Positions 1 through 8,687 of a stretch of DNA of 27,833 bases are shown piece by piece. The notes below the pieces were generated by a model. That model did not search any database. It was not told where the DNA came from and saw nothing but the letters and a program-made list of their open reading frames with translations. Each line of letters begins with the position of its first letter. Positions within the stretch are counted from its first letter, which is position 1. Source of the DNA: Enteractinococcus helveticum (GTDB lineage Bacteria > Actinomycetota > Actinomycetes > Actinomycetales > Micrococcaceae); NCBI RefSeq assembly GCF_020742345.1, contig NZ_DYXC01000007.1, forward strand, positions 1-27,833. Direction: 5' to 3'. A program made the position numbers and the translations under genes.

Positions 1-1
1 A

Positions 2-1045
2 GGCCTGGATGCTGTAGCGGTTGGTAATGTTGGAACACCTATTTTGGATGCGATTCGCTACCCAGACGGCTTTGACCTTTTGATCGTAGAACTCTCGTCC
101 TTCCAACTGCACTGGTTACACCACATTGAACCCGAAGCCTCCGTGGTACTGAATCTTGCCGAGGATCATCTGGACTGGCACGATGGATTCGACAACTATG
201 CGGCAGCCAAAGCCAAGATCTATGAAAACACCCACATCGCGGCAATCTATAACGATGAAGAGCCCGCCACCATGCGGATGGTAGAAGAAGCTGATGTGAT
301 TGAAGGCTGCCGGGCCATCGGGATCACCACCGATACTCCACAACGATCTATGCTCGGGGTCGTTGATGATCTCCTCGTGGATCGGGCATACCTAGAAAAC
401 CGTGCAACTCAAGCTCTCGAACTGGCACATTTTGCTGACATCAGCACACCAGCGCCCAAACATATGGTTTTCAACGCGTTGGCCGCCGCTGCGCTCGTAC
501 GGGCCGTGGGAGTGGAACCAGCCGCGGTCCAGGCCGGGCTGCGCAATTACGAACCCGAACCGCACCGCATCCAAGCCGTAGCACATTTCCATGATGTCCT
601 TTGGGTCAACGACTCAAAAGGCACCAACCCGCACGCCACCGATGCAGCGCTAGCGGCTTACGACCCGATCATTTGGATTGCTGGGGGCCTTTCGAAAGGT
701 GCCTCCTACGACCAGCTGGTACAAACCCACAAGTCACATCTCAAAGCGGTCATCTTGATTGGCACCGATCAACAACCCATCATCGATGCATTACAGCGAC
801 ACGCGCCTGAGGTGCCGATACACACCGACTATCTCAAAGACACTACAGTGGATTTTGCGGATGGCGCCGCGGTCATGCACCACGTCGTACGCTTGGCACA
901 CCACTTGGCCCAACCACACGACACGGTCTTGCTCTCGCCGGCGGCGGCTTCAATGGATCAATTTGAAAACTATACTGTGCGCGGAGAACAATTTACCGAA
1001 GCCATCGCACAATTTTTATCCGACATGAACTATCCAGGACACTGA
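2..1045 (+). CDS. murD: UDP-N-acetylmuramoylalanine--D-glutamate ligase MurD, 5'-truncated by the window
   Basis: Cytoplasmic ATP-dependent ligase that adds D-glutamate to UDP-MurNAc-L-Ala in peptidoglycan precursor synthesis. The reading frame is open from base 2, so the gene begins outside the window; about 347 residues remain of the usual 450-500, and the N-terminal UDP-binding domain and GKT-type ATP loop are missing. Visible Mur ligase signatures are GNVGTP at the left edge, the NLAEDHLDWH motif of the central domain, and the C-terminal ligase domain with NDSKGTNPHAT and LSPAAASMDQF. It ends TGA, 24 nt before ftsW. The order murD-ftsW-murG-murC is the standard dcw order, which supports MurD over other Mur ligases. 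Confidence 0.95.
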   Translation, partial: GLDAVAVGNVGTPILDAIRYPDGFDLLIVELSSFQLHWLHHIEPEASVVLNLAEDHLDWHDGFDNYAAAKAKIYENTHIAAIYNDEEPATMRMVEEADVIEGCRAIGITTDTPQRSMLGVVDDLLVDRAYLENRATQALELAHFADISTPAPKHMVFNALAAAALVRAVGVEPAAVQAGLRNYEPEPHRIQAVAHFHDVLWVNDSKGTNPHATDAALAAYDPIIWIAGGLSKGASYDQLVQTHKSHLKAVILIGTDQQPIIDALQRHAPEVPIHTDYLKDTTVDFADGAAVMHHVVRLAHHLAQPHDTVLLSPAAASMDQFENYTVRGEQFTEAIAQFLSDMNYPGH

Positions 1046-1069
1046 CACCACAAGCACCAGGAGCACGAC

Positions 1070-2287
1070 ATGACGAAAGGTCCAGCACCTCGGGCAGTTC
1101 GTATCTGGGATTGGCTAACCGGTAAACACTCCACGAAATCCGCATACTGGATGATTCTGGGCCCCACCCTGGCCCTAACGTTCATCGGTGTGGTCATGGT
1201 GCTATCGGCGTCCTCAGTCGAATATATCGGCGGTGCAGGCTCTTTTGCCTCCCTTCGTTCCCAGGGCCTCTACGCCGTCATTGGGATTATCCTGTTGTTC
1301 TGGATGGGCAAGTGGCGTCGTACGACCTACCATAGACTTGCTGTTGCCCTGTTAGTCGCATCCATTATTCTGTTGGCCCTAGTATTTACCCCGCTGGGAT
1401 GGGAAGTTAACGGCAACCGCAACTGGATCCGGGTCGCCGGATTCTCATTCCAGCCCTCCGAAGCAGCCAAACTGGCCTTCTGCGTGTGGTCCGCATATGC
1501 CCTGAGCCAAAAGTTCAAATACACCGGTTATGGCAAAAAGTTGTTGGTACCCGTGGTCCTACCGTTTGGTGCGCTCCTGGTATTCTTTGTCGCATTGGGC
1601 CGCGACCTGGGTACCGTGCTGATCCTGGCGATGATTATTGCCGTCGTGTTGTATCTAGGTGGTATGCGCGGAAGCTACCTGTTGGGTACCTCAGTTATCG
1701 GGCTGGTCTGTGTAGCGATTGCAACTGCGCTCTCATCGAACCGCATGTTGCGGATTCAAGCATGGCTAGGCCAATGCAACCACGCTTCGGACCCTTGTTA
1801 TCAGTATGAACAAGGCATCTTCGCGTTAGCCTCGGGCGGCTGGTTTGGGCTCGGCCTCGGGCAATCACGCCAAAAATGGTCCTATATACCCGAAGCCGGC
1901 AACGACTTCATCTTCACCGTGCTCGGCGAAGAACTTGGGCTACTGGGTGCACTGTTAGTGATTGGGCTATTCATCACCCTGGGGCTTGGCATGTTCCGGG
2001 TCGCCTACAACACAACCGACCACTTCGTGCGCATCGCTACCGGCGCCATCATGACCTGGTTACTTGGCCAAGCCTTCATGAACATTGCCATGGTGACCGG
2101 ATTGCTGCCGGTCATCGGCGTGCCCTTACCGTTTATCTCCGCCGGCGGGTCGGCGCTGCTCATGGCCATCCTTGCAGTGGGAGTAGTGTTATCGTTTGCC
2201 CGAAACCAAGCTCACGAACGGCAGCAAAACACCCAGTCTGCGACCACCGATTCCAAGGTCAAAGAAAGCGTACAATCGAGACAATGA
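1070..2287 (+). CDS. ftsW: Septal peptidoglycan glycosyltransferase FtsW (SEDS family)
   Basis: Multi-pass membrane protein that polymerises lipid II into septal glycan strands together with a class B PBP. The 405-residue product is of typical length and has about ten hydrophobic segments starting near residue 26. SEDS signatures seen are FSFQPSEAAKLA (about 125-136), GRDLGTVLIL (178-187), GNDFIFTVLGEELGLLG (277-293), whose Asp279 matches the family catalytic Asp, and the C-terminal LLPVIGVPLPFISAGGSALL (345-364). An AGGAG ribosome site at 1059-1063 lies 6 nt before the ATG, which fixes the start. The stop overlaps the murG start (ATGA), so the two are translationally coupled. RodA is the main alternative, but the position between murD and murG argues for FtsW. 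Confidence 0.96.
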   Translation: MTKGPAPRAVRIWDWLTGKHSTKSAYWMILGPTLALTFIGVVMVLSASSVEYIGGAGSFASLRSQGLYAVIGIILLFWMGKWRRTTYHRLAVALLVASIILLALVFTPLGWEVNGNRNWIRVAGFSFQPSEAAKLAFCVWSAYALSQKFKYTGYGKKLLVPVVLPFGALLVFFVALGRDLGTVLILAMIIAVVLYLGGMRGSYLLGTSVIGLVCVAIATALSSNRMLRIQAWLGQCNHASDPCYQYEQGIFALASGGWFGLGLGQSRQKWSYIPEAGNDFIFTVLGEELGLLGALLVIGLFITLGLGMFRVAYNTTDHFVRIATGAIMTWLLGQAFMNIAMVTGLLPVIGVPLPFISAGGSALLMAILAVGVVLSFARNQAHERQQNTQSATTDSKVKESVQSRQ

Positions 2288-3399
2288 ATACGACCATGAA
2301 CGTAGCCTTTTGCGGCGGGGGCACAGCAGGCCACGTGTCACCAATGTTGGCCATGGCTGATGCCCTTGCCAAGAGCTATCAAGACACCGACATCGACGTG
2401 AACATTTTGATGATCGGCACCGCCGAAGGTATGGAAGCGACCCTCATTCCCGATGCGGGATATGAATTTGCCACCATTGAAAAAGTCCCGATGCCACGCA
2501 GCGTTTCGCTCGACCTGTTCTCCCTGCCGTTTCGGCTGCGTGCCGCAACCCGACAAGCCCGCAAGCTGTTGCGTGAACACCAAACCCAAGTGGTCGTCGG
2601 TGTCGGGGGATACGCCGCAACGCCCGTATATCTAGCAGCACGTGCCGAAAAAATACCCGTCATCGTCCATGAAGGCAATGCCCGCCCCGGGCTAGCTAAT
2701 AAACTCGCCGCACGATTCGCCACGGTTGTGGCCTGTGCGTTTGAAGGCACCGATCTGCCAGGTGCGATCCATGTGGGAATGCCGCTGCGCAGTGAAGTCG
2801 CGCAACTGCCTATGGGCCCAACCATGCGAGATGAAGCTCGCCGCTCACTGGGACTAGAGCCAGACAAAACGACCCTGGTGGTGACCGGCGGTTCCTCTGG
2901 AGCACAAAATATTAACACCGCCATCGCAGGCGCACTGGATGAACTGTTAGCAACGGGTGCTCAAATCCTGCATCTAACCGGACGCGATAAGGCCGTCACT
3001 GACGACGACGGCAACCGGATCGACAAACCCGGCTATGTCCAAGTGGAATATATCGATGGGCTGTCTCGGGTCTACCAAGCCGCTGATCTCATTGTCGCAC
3101 GGGCAGGTGGCGGGACCGTCCATGAAATTGCCGCAATCGGACTACCCTCAGTGTTGGTTCCCCTGCCTATTGGCAACGGCGAACAAGATCTCAATGCCGC
3201 TGGCCTGCGCGAATCCGGGGCCGCCGTCGTCGTCGCCGACGAATATTTCACGTCACAGTGGGTCGCCACTCGCTTACCGGATCTACTCCAAGACCAGGCC
3301 CGTTTAGAGTACATGGCCCAGACCGCAAAGAACTTTGGGATCACTGACGCTGCAGAAACCATGGTTCGCATCATTACCGAAACGAAAGTCGCCCGATGA
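2284..3399 (+). CDS. murG: Lipid II synthase MurG (UDP-GlcNAc transferase)
   Basis: Membrane-associated GT28 glycosyltransferase that transfers GlcNAc from UDP-GlcNAc to lipid I to give lipid II, the substrate of FtsW. The product is 371 residues, normal for the family. It opens with the glycine-rich GGGTAGHVSPMLA loop (about 11-23), carries GGSSGAQNIN at the domain junction, and has the donor-binding stretch ARAGGGTVHEIAAIGLPSVL followed by PIGNGEQDLNA. The chosen ATG at 2284 overlaps the ftsW stop by 4 nt; a second in-frame ATG at 2296 is possible. The frame stays open upstream to 1876, but that extension lies inside ftsW and has no MurG homology. The stop overlaps the murC start by 4 nt. 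Confidence 0.96.
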   Translation: MNTTMNVAFCGGGTAGHVSPMLAMADALAKSYQDTDIDVNILMIGTAEGMEATLIPDAGYEFATIEKVPMPRSVSLDLFSLPFRLRAATRQARKLLREHQTQVVVGVGGYAATPVYLAARAEKIPVIVHEGNARPGLANKLAARFATVVACAFEGTDLPGAIHVGMPLRSEVAQLPMGPTMRDEARRSLGLEPDKTTLVVTGGSSGAQNINTAIAGALDELLATGAQILHLTGRDKAVTDDDGNRIDKPGYVQVEYIDGLSRVYQAADLIVARAGGGTVHEIAAIGLPSVLVPLPIGNGEQDLNAAGLRESGAAVVVADEYFTSQWVATRLPDLLQDQARLEYMAQTAKNFGITDAAETMVRIITETKVAR

Positions 3400-4904
3400 C
3401 CACACCCGCTATCCCTGCACTGGCCCAGATTCAGCACGCGCACTTTTTAGGTATCGGGGGAGTCGGCGTCTCTGGAATCGCCCGGATCTTTGCAGCCCGG
3501 GGAATCACTGTCACCGGCACGGACGCCAAAGATCTTCCAGTTATGCAGCAGCTGCGAGACCTGGGCGCCACCGTGTACGTGGGGTACTCGGCAGAGAATA
3601 TCACTCAGGCGCAAACTGACACCGGCCAACCGATAGACCTCATTATCGCCTCAACCGTAGCCGGGCCCGAGAATCCAGAACGCCAAGCCGCAGAAGCCGC
3701 AGGGATTCCGGTCTATCACCGTTCCCAGGGACTTGCCGCTGCCATGCAGGGCAAAAAGGTTCTGACGATTGCTGGCACCCACGGCAAGACCACCACCTCA
3801 TCCATGGCTGCAGTCATGTTTGCGGCAGCAGGATACGAACCGTCTTACGCGGTTGGAGCCTCAATTGCCACCCTAGGCACAAACGCCGATCATGGCGCAG
3901 GGGAGTGGTTTATCGCTGAAGCCGATGAATCCGACGGCTCGCTGCTCAATTATCGTCCAGACATTTCGATCGTGACCAATATTGAAGCTGACCACCTGGA
4001 CTACTACGGCACCGAAGCGGCCGTCCACCAAGTCTTCACGGATTTCGCCAACCTCATACATCCCGACGGTGCGCTCATTATCTGCGCCGATGATCCCGGC
4101 GCCGAAGCCCTGGGACAACGCTACCGGGATGCCACCACCTTGCGGAACCCCCGGGCCAAGGTGTACACCTATGGCCTGTTGACTAGCCTGAACCCGGCCG
4201 AAACTATAAACACCCACGAACAACACCTGGATTTGGCCATCACAGATATCCAGCCGGATGCTTCCGGTACCGGACAGCAGGTGACGTATCGGTTTGCCGA
4301 TGGCAGCTACCAAATCGTGCAGTTGGCTACACCGGGACGGCACAATGCCCTAAACGCAGCAGGCGTGCTGCTGGCAGCAAAGGTAGCCGGTATACCCGCT
4401 GACGCTGCAGTCGAGGGGTTATCAAGCTTCACGGGTTCCGCCCGACGCTTTGAACACCATGGGACCATCAACGAGATTCGCGTCTATGATGACTACGCGC
4501 ATCACCCCACCGAGGTCACAGCCGCGATTACTGCGGCCAATGCCATGGCCGCAAGCAATAAGGTCCACGTAATTTTTCAACCGCACCTCTACTCGCGAAC
4601 TCAAAATTTTGCAACAGAATTTGCCAAAGCGCTGTCGAATGCTTCAACATGCCGGGTCTTAGACATTTATCAGGCTCGCGAAACACCCCTTGATGGTGTC
4701 ACGGCTGAATTGATTACCTCTCAGCTATCCGATGACCTCAAAGCCCGCTATCCACACGCCACCCGGGTGGCGTCACGACAACACGCGGTAGCCTCCGTCG
4801 TACAGGCCGCAACCCCGGGCGATATCATCTTGACCCTCGGGGCCGGAGACGTCAATCAACTGATTGACGATATTCTGTACGGACTACAACAACGTAACCC
4901 CTAG
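3396..4904 (+). CDS. murC: UDP-N-acetylmuramate--L-alanine ligase MurC
   Basis: Cytoplasmic Mur ligase that adds L-alanine to UDP-MurNAc with ATP, the first peptide step of the precursor. The product is 502 residues. It shows the N-terminal Rossmann motif FLGIGGVGVSGIA (about 17-29), the ATP loop GTHGKTTTS (127-135), the EADESDGS and NIEADHLDYY motifs of the central domain, and the C-terminal DDYAHHPTEV and FQPHLYSRT signatures that separate MurC from MurD, MurE and MurF. The ATG overlaps the murG stop (ATGA), indicating coupling in one operon. It ends TAG 5 nt before ftsQ. Confidence 0.97.
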   Translation: MTTPAIPALAQIQHAHFLGIGGVGVSGIARIFAARGITVTGTDAKDLPVMQQLRDLGATVYVGYSAENITQAQTDTGQPIDLIIASTVAGPENPERQAAEAAGIPVYHRSQGLAAAMQGKKVLTIAGTHGKTTTSSMAAVMFAAAGYEPSYAVGASIATLGTNADHGAGEWFIAEADESDGSLLNYRPDISIVTNIEADHLDYYGTEAAVHQVFTDFANLIHPDGALIICADDPGAEALGQRYRDATTLRNPRAKVYTYGLLTSLNPAETINTHEQHLDLAITDIQPDASGTGQQVTYRFADGSYQIVQLATPGRHNALNAAGVLLAAKVAGIPADAAVEGLSSFTGSARRFEHHGTINEIRVYDDYAHHPTEVTAAITAANAMAASNKVHVIFQPHLYSRTQNFATEFAKALSNASTCRVLDIYQARETPLDGVTAELITSQLSDDLKARYPHATRVASRQHAVASVVQAATPGDIILTLGAGDVNQLIDDILYGLQQRNP

Positions 4905-4909
4905 GCACA

Positions 4910-5923
4910 ATGTCCAAAAACTCATCGAATCAAGGACCAGACAAAGTCACCAATAAATACCCGGGACTCAGCGATAAGAAACCGGTCAAATCTATTTCTG
5001 TGCAGCGGCCGTTGGATACGGACCGGAAGACCGTGACCGAAACCAATCTTGAACCGATTCCCGACGACGTCGAGGCACCAGCAGCCAAAAAGAAGCGGCA
5101 GAAAAATCCAGCCCGGTCCAAAACCAAACAATCCAGTAAGGAACCCAGGGCCGCTGTCAAAGCCGCAAAGACAGCCTCCGATGATGACATCGTGCTGGAA
5201 TTGCCGCCCAGCCCTCAGCACCGCAAGGCAAAGCGACGCAAAGCGTTGTGGATATGGGCAGCGGTCATCGTGACGATTCTGACGGCCGGATGGGCGATTT
5301 TATATTTCAGCCCAATTCTTGCTATTGAAGACATCTCTCATGAAGGATTAGACCTCGTTGCTGAATCTGAAGCCGAAGAACGCACAGCGGGCTTAGCCGG
5401 CACACCCCTGCCACAAGTTACGGATCGCAAGGTCACGGAACTCTTTGCCGAAAATCCAGCGGTTGATCACGTAACATTGCGTGCCGAACCGCCCCACGGT
5501 CTGATAGTCATTGTCCATGAGCGCAAGCCTATTGCCATGAGTCCAAGTGGCAAACAATACGTCGTATTTTCTGACGACGGCACAGAGCTTGCACAGATTC
5601 CAGCAAAAAGGGCCCAAGAGTTTGACCTACCGGTCGTGGCTTCGGCATCGGACGTGACCGACCAAGAAGTCTTCGACACCATTACCACTGTTTTGGGCTC
5701 ATTACCCGAAGACCTACGCGACCAAGTCCGAGCTGCATCAGGGTCGTCAATCGATTCCATTGAGCTTGAATTAAGTTCGGGCAAAATGGTCATGTGGGGA
5801 AATAGTGAACAACCTGAGAAAAAAGCTCAAGTCCTAAAAGCGCTGCTAGGCCTTGATGAAACAGCAGCGGAGCAAATCTCCGAGTATGATGTTTCTGCCC
5901 CGGACTTTCCGGTCACTCGATAG
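4910..5923 (+). CDS. ftsQ: Cell division protein FtsQ (DivIB), POTRA-domain
   Basis: Bitopic membrane protein of the divisome that bridges the Z-ring and the septal synthases. The 337-residue product has a long basic and polar cytoplasmic N-terminus (1-110, with many Lys and Arg), one transmembrane helix at about 113-133, then a POTRA-like segment beginning AIEDISHEGLD and reaching the conserved VIVHERKPIAM stretch, and a variable extracellular C-terminal domain. Sequence conservation is low, as is usual for FtsQ; identity rests on architecture plus position between murC and ftsZ. The start lies 5 nt after the murC stop with no strong ribosome site, so translation is probably coupled. The long N-terminal tail is common in actinobacterial FtsQ. 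Confidence 0.9.
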   Translation: MSKNSSNQGPDKVTNKYPGLSDKKPVKSISVQRPLDTDRKTVTETNLEPIPDDVEAPAAKKKRQKNPARSKTKQSSKEPRAAVKAAKTASDDDIVLELPPSPQHRKAKRRKALWIWAAVIVTILTAGWAILYFSPILAIEDISHEGLDLVAESEAEERTAGLAGTPLPQVTDRKVTELFAENPAVDHVTLRAEPPHGLIVIVHERKPIAMSPSGKQYVVFSDDGTELAQIPAKRAQEFDLPVVASASDVTDQEVFDTITTVLGSLPEDLRDQVRAASGSSIDSIELELSSGKMVMWGNSEQPEKKAQVLKALLGLDETAAEQISEYDVSAPDFPVTR

Positions 5924-5972
5924 CTTTTTGAGTGTATTTAGCACTATCGTGCCGACACACGGACGATGGTCA

Positions 5973-6001
5973 TTGCCCCGGTGCGACCTGCAGCATATCG
6001 T
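5973..6001 (+). promoter_or_regulatory. Candidate ftsZ promoter
   Basis: In the 148-nt ftsQ-ftsZ gap, TTGCCC (5973-5978) and TATCGT (5996-6001) are separated by 17 nt, resembling sigma-A -35 and -10 hexamers. Transcription would start near 6008. ftsZ commonly has its own promoters in this gap in actinobacteria. The hexamers are imperfect, so this is a candidate only. Confidence 0.3.
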
Positions 6002-6071
6002 GTGCTAATGAAGGAAACTTGGACGCAGCAGGAACTTCGTCCCACCACGAACGCAGAATAGGGATCATATC

Positions 6072-7247
6072 GTGACTTCACCCCAGAACTACCTGGCCGT
6101 CATCAAAGTTGTTGGTGTCGGCGGCGGCGGCGTGAACGCTGTCAACCGAATGATCGATGTCGGATTGCGCGGCGTTGAATTCATCGCCATTAACACCGAT
6201 GCACAGGCACTGCTGATGTCCTCTGCCGAAGTGAAACTCGACGTTGGGCGCGAGCTCACGCGTGGACTAGGTGCTGGAGCCGATCCAGAAGTTGGCCGGC
6301 AAGCTGCTGAGGACCACGTTGAAGAAATCGAAGCCGCGCTCAAAGGCGCAGACATGGTATTTGTCACCGCTGGTGAAGGTGGCGGTACTGGCACCGGTGC
6401 TGCACCGGTTGTTGCACGTGTAGCTCGTTCACTCGGTGCCCTCACCATTGGTGTTGTGACACGACCTTTCACCTTCGAGGGGCGCCGTCGTGCAACGAAC
6501 GCTGAATCCGGCATCGAAGCACTGCGCGACGAAGTTGACACGCTGATCGTGATTCCAAACGACCGCCTGCTGTCAATTTCCGATCGCTCGATTTCCATAA
6601 TGGAAGCCTTTGAAGAAGCCGATAAAGTCTTATTATCCGGTGTCCAAGGTATTACCGACCTCATTACTACCGCGGGCCTGATCAACCTTGACTTTGCTGA
6701 CGTGAAGTCCGTAATGCAGGGTGCTGGTTCGGCCCTGATGGGGCTGGGCGCTGCACAGGGTGAAAACCGTGCGGTCGAAGCTACCGAAGCTGCGATCGCC
6801 TCTCCTCTGTTAGAAGCCTCGATCGACGGCGCACATGGCGTACTGCTTTCCATTCAGGGCGGTACCGATATGGGCTTATTTGAAATCAACGAAGCAGCCC
6901 GCATGGTTCAAGAAGTGGCTCACCCAGAAGCCAATATCATTTTCGGTGCCGTGATCTCCGACAACCTTGGCGACGAAGTACGTGTCACCGTGATCGCTGC
7001 AGGTTTTGATGATCCGGTTCCAGCCGCTCAGGAAACACCACAGGCACAGGTTGCCTCACCTGTTGCCTCCGTGTCGGCCATCAGCCCGGTCGCAACACCG
7101 GAATCCAATCACGTTGGCCAAACGAACGACGCTGCTTCGAGCCCGCAGGAAGACACCGAGAAGTCCAACGTCGAACCATTGCCCACGGTTGTGGAATCTT
7201 CCAGCCGCCGCAACGACGACCTGGATGTGCCAGATTTCCTCAAGTAA
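6072..7247 (+). CDS. ftsZ: Cell division GTPase FtsZ
   Basis: Tubulin homologue that polymerises with GTP into the cytokinetic Z-ring on the inner face of the membrane. The product is 391 residues. Seen are the N-terminal VGGGGVNAVNRM nucleotide loop, the tubulin signature GGGTGTGAAPVVA, the T7 loop region NLDFADVKSVMQGAGSALMG, a variable Pro/Ala/Ser-rich linker from about residue 315, and the C-terminal peptide DDLDVPDFLK that binds partners such as SepF and FtsW. Translation starts at GTG, aligned with the conserved start of actinobacterial FtsZ, with AGGGA at 6060-6064 seven nt upstream. It is separated from ftsQ by 148 nt that probably hold its own promoter. Confidence 0.98.
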   Translation: MTSPQNYLAVIKVVGVGGGGVNAVNRMIDVGLRGVEFIAINTDAQALLMSSAEVKLDVGRELTRGLGAGADPEVGRQAAEDHVEEIEAALKGADMVFVTAGEGGGTGTGAAPVVARVARSLGALTIGVVTRPFTFEGRRRATNAESGIEALRDEVDTLIVIPNDRLLSISDRSISIMEAFEEADKVLLSGVQGITDLITTAGLINLDFADVKSVMQGAGSALMGLGAAQGENRAVEATEAAIASPLLEASIDGAHGVLLSIQGGTDMGLFEINEAARMVQEVAHPEANIIFGAVISDNLGDEVRVTVIAAGFDDPVPAAQETPQAQVASPVASVSAISPVATPESNHVGQTNDAASSPQEDTEKSNVEPLPTVVESSSRRNDDLDVPDFLK

Positions 7248-7269
7248 GCCACTGATCTACCAGCGCCGC

Positions 7270-7965
7270 ATGGACACCGGCCACCAGGTGGGATTTACTT
7301 CCACTGCTGCCGGGAACATGTCAATGACGGTACTGGCTCAGTCCGAAACGGTTCAAAACATCACCGACAACCGGCGTGAGATTGAACGCAAGCTTGGTAT
7401 TTCCCCAGGCACAACTCGTTTTGTGTCCCAAACTCATTCCACCACCGTCCTCACGGCCGGTGATAGTGGATGGGCACAACAGGACACAATCGGTGAAGGT
7501 GACGCAATTATCTCACCAGATGGCACTGATCCCATCGCCATTCTGGTAGCTGATTGTTTGCCTATTGCGTTCACAACCAACTATGGGCCTACCGCGATAG
7601 CTCACGCAGGACGAGTCGGGCTCTTAGGTGGGATCCTACAAAACACCGTAGAACGCCTACGTGCATACGATGACGACGGTACCGGCAAGATCCAAGCCAT
7701 CATCGGCCCTGGTATTTGCGGTCAATGTTATGAAGTTCCAGAAGCTATGCGCAGTGAAGTGTCTCGAGAATATCCCGAGATTGCCAGTGTATCTTCATGG
7801 GGCACTGCGTCCTTGGATTTGCCCACAACCGCAGAACGTATCCTGCAAGAAGCAAATATTGAGGTACATCGCGTCGCCGAATGTACCTATACCAATCAAC
7901 AGTTATATTCGCACCGCCGGGAACCTGGCATCGGGCGAATTGCCGGTTTTGTCTGGAAACCCTAG
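7270..7965 (+). CDS. pgeF: Peptidoglycan editing factor PgeF (YfiH/YlmD, laccase-domain)
   Basis: Multicopper-oxidase-like fold (DUF152) protein; the E. coli homologue is linked to correct peptidoglycan stem composition, and other members act as purine nucleoside phosphorylases, so the exact reaction here is open. From ATG 7270 the product is 231 residues. The three metal-binding positions of the family are kept: His56 in QTHST, Cys96 in ADCLPI and His112 in AHAGRVG. GPGICGQCYEV and the C-terminal SHRREPGIGRIAGFVW are further family marks. Another in-frame ATG at 7225 would overlap the ftsZ end; 7270 fits family length better, though no clear ribosome site is seen. It follows ftsZ by 22 nt, matching the ftsZ-ylmD order of Gram-positive bacteria. 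Confidence 0.88.
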   Translation: MDTGHQVGFTSTAAGNMSMTVLAQSETVQNITDNRREIERKLGISPGTTRFVSQTHSTTVLTAGDSGWAQQDTIGEGDAIISPDGTDPIAILVADCLPIAFTTNYGPTAIAHAGRVGLLGGILQNTVERLRAYDDDGTGKIQAIIGPGICGQCYEVPEAMRSEVSREYPEIASVSSWGTASLDLPTTAERILQEANIEVHRVAECTYTNQQLYSHRREPGIGRIAGFVWKP

Positions 7966-8023
7966 AGTTTCTTTTCGAATAGCGTGCGACACACCGCACT
8001 AACGTGCGTATTTCCAAAGATTT

Positions 8024-8053
8024 TTGGTGTTTGTCTACTAGGGTCAATAGTGT
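8024..8053 (+). promoter_or_regulatory. Candidate sepF promoter
   Basis: TTGGTG (8024-8029) and TAGTGT (8048-8053) are separated by 18 nt in the 117-nt pgeF-sepF gap. The start point would be near 8060, giving a leader of about 20 nt. A sepF promoter is plausible because this gap is long for an operon, but the match is by eye only. Confidence 0.3.
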
Positions 8054-8082
8054 CCTAGAACCATCAAGGATTTGAGGTGCGC

Positions 8083-8640
8083 ATGGTTAGCGGATTCAAA
8101 AAGGCCATGATCCGAATGGGTCTGGCTGATAGTGACGAAGCGTTTGAACAAGAACTTCTAGAACAGGAACGCAAGACAAGTCCTGCACTAGCTGACGTTC
8201 CAGAAATGTCTGAAACGTCTCAAACAGCACCAGAACCCGTCAAGCCGGTGGAATCCAAGCCGTCCAGCCCTCGTACGGTGCCTGACGACAAGGATGACTA
8301 CCGTGCACCGGTCACACCGATTAAACGTGTGGTCCAGTCCCGAGAGGAAAGCGCTGAAGTGCATAAATTGCGTACTATTCATCCGCGTTCGTACAACGAC
8401 GCCAAGCTCATCGGTGAAGCGATTCGATCCGGAATGCCCGTGATCATCAACGTTACTGATATGGCAGAGTCGGAAGCGAAACGGTTGGTGGACTTCTCCG
8501 CAGGACTAGCCTTTGGTCTGCACGGTGCGATTGAACGAGTCACAAATAAGGTGTTTCTGTTGACACCAACGAACGTAGAAAACGTTGTTGACGGTCACTC
8601 CAGTGCAAACCAAGATGAAGACTTCTTCGACCAGGCATAA
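8083..8640 (+). CDS. sepF: Cell division protein SepF
   Basis: Cytoplasmic Z-ring membrane anchor; in actinobacteria, which lack FtsA, SepF ties FtsZ to the membrane. The product is 185 residues from ATG 8083. The first 15 residues, MVSGFKKAMIRMGLA, match the family's amphipathic membrane-targeting helix; residues 20-95 form an acidic, Pro-rich linker; residues 95-169 are the conserved SepF core (VHKLRTIHPRSYNDAKLIGEA, then VDFSAGLAFGLHGAIERV). GTG 8077 is an alternative start with AAGGA (8066-8070) 6 nt upstream, but the family N-terminus aligns with the ATG, which has GAGG at 8074-8077. The usual yggS neighbour is missing upstream. Confidence 0.93.
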   Translation: MVSGFKKAMIRMGLADSDEAFEQELLEQERKTSPALADVPEMSETSQTAPEPVKPVESKPSSPRTVPDDKDDYRAPVTPIKRVVQSREESAEVHKLRTIHPRSYNDAKLIGEAIRSGMPVIINVTDMAESEAKRLVDFSAGLAFGLHGAIERVTNKVFLLTPTNVENVVDGHSSANQDEDFFDQA

Positions 8641-8687
8641 TGTATGTAGCTGACCACGAAACGCATCGACGAAGAAACTGAGGACTC

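Noticed and set aside
1876..2283. In-frame upstream extension of murG (136 codons)
   Set aside because: It lies wholly inside ftsW in another frame and has no MurG homology; the conserved GGGTAGH loop starts shortly after ATG 2284.
2379..2924. 181-codon open frame antisense to murG
   Set aside because: Shadow of murG codon bias; no recognisable domain.
5914..5949. Possible terminator after ftsQ (CACTC/GAGTG and CGATAG/CTATCG)
   Set aside because: Stems are only 5-6 bp with long loops and no good T-run in the right place.
6089..6853. 254-codon open frame antisense to ftsZ
   Set aside because: A shadow ORF of a strongly coding gene; its Ser/Ala/Pro/Arg-rich composition is typical of antisense frames, with no motif.
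7609..7626. PgeF has AHAGRVG in place of the AHAGWRG seen in E. coli-type members
   Set aside because: From memory, actinobacterial homologues often vary here and the metal-binding His and Cys are intact, so it is not evidence of an inactive protein.
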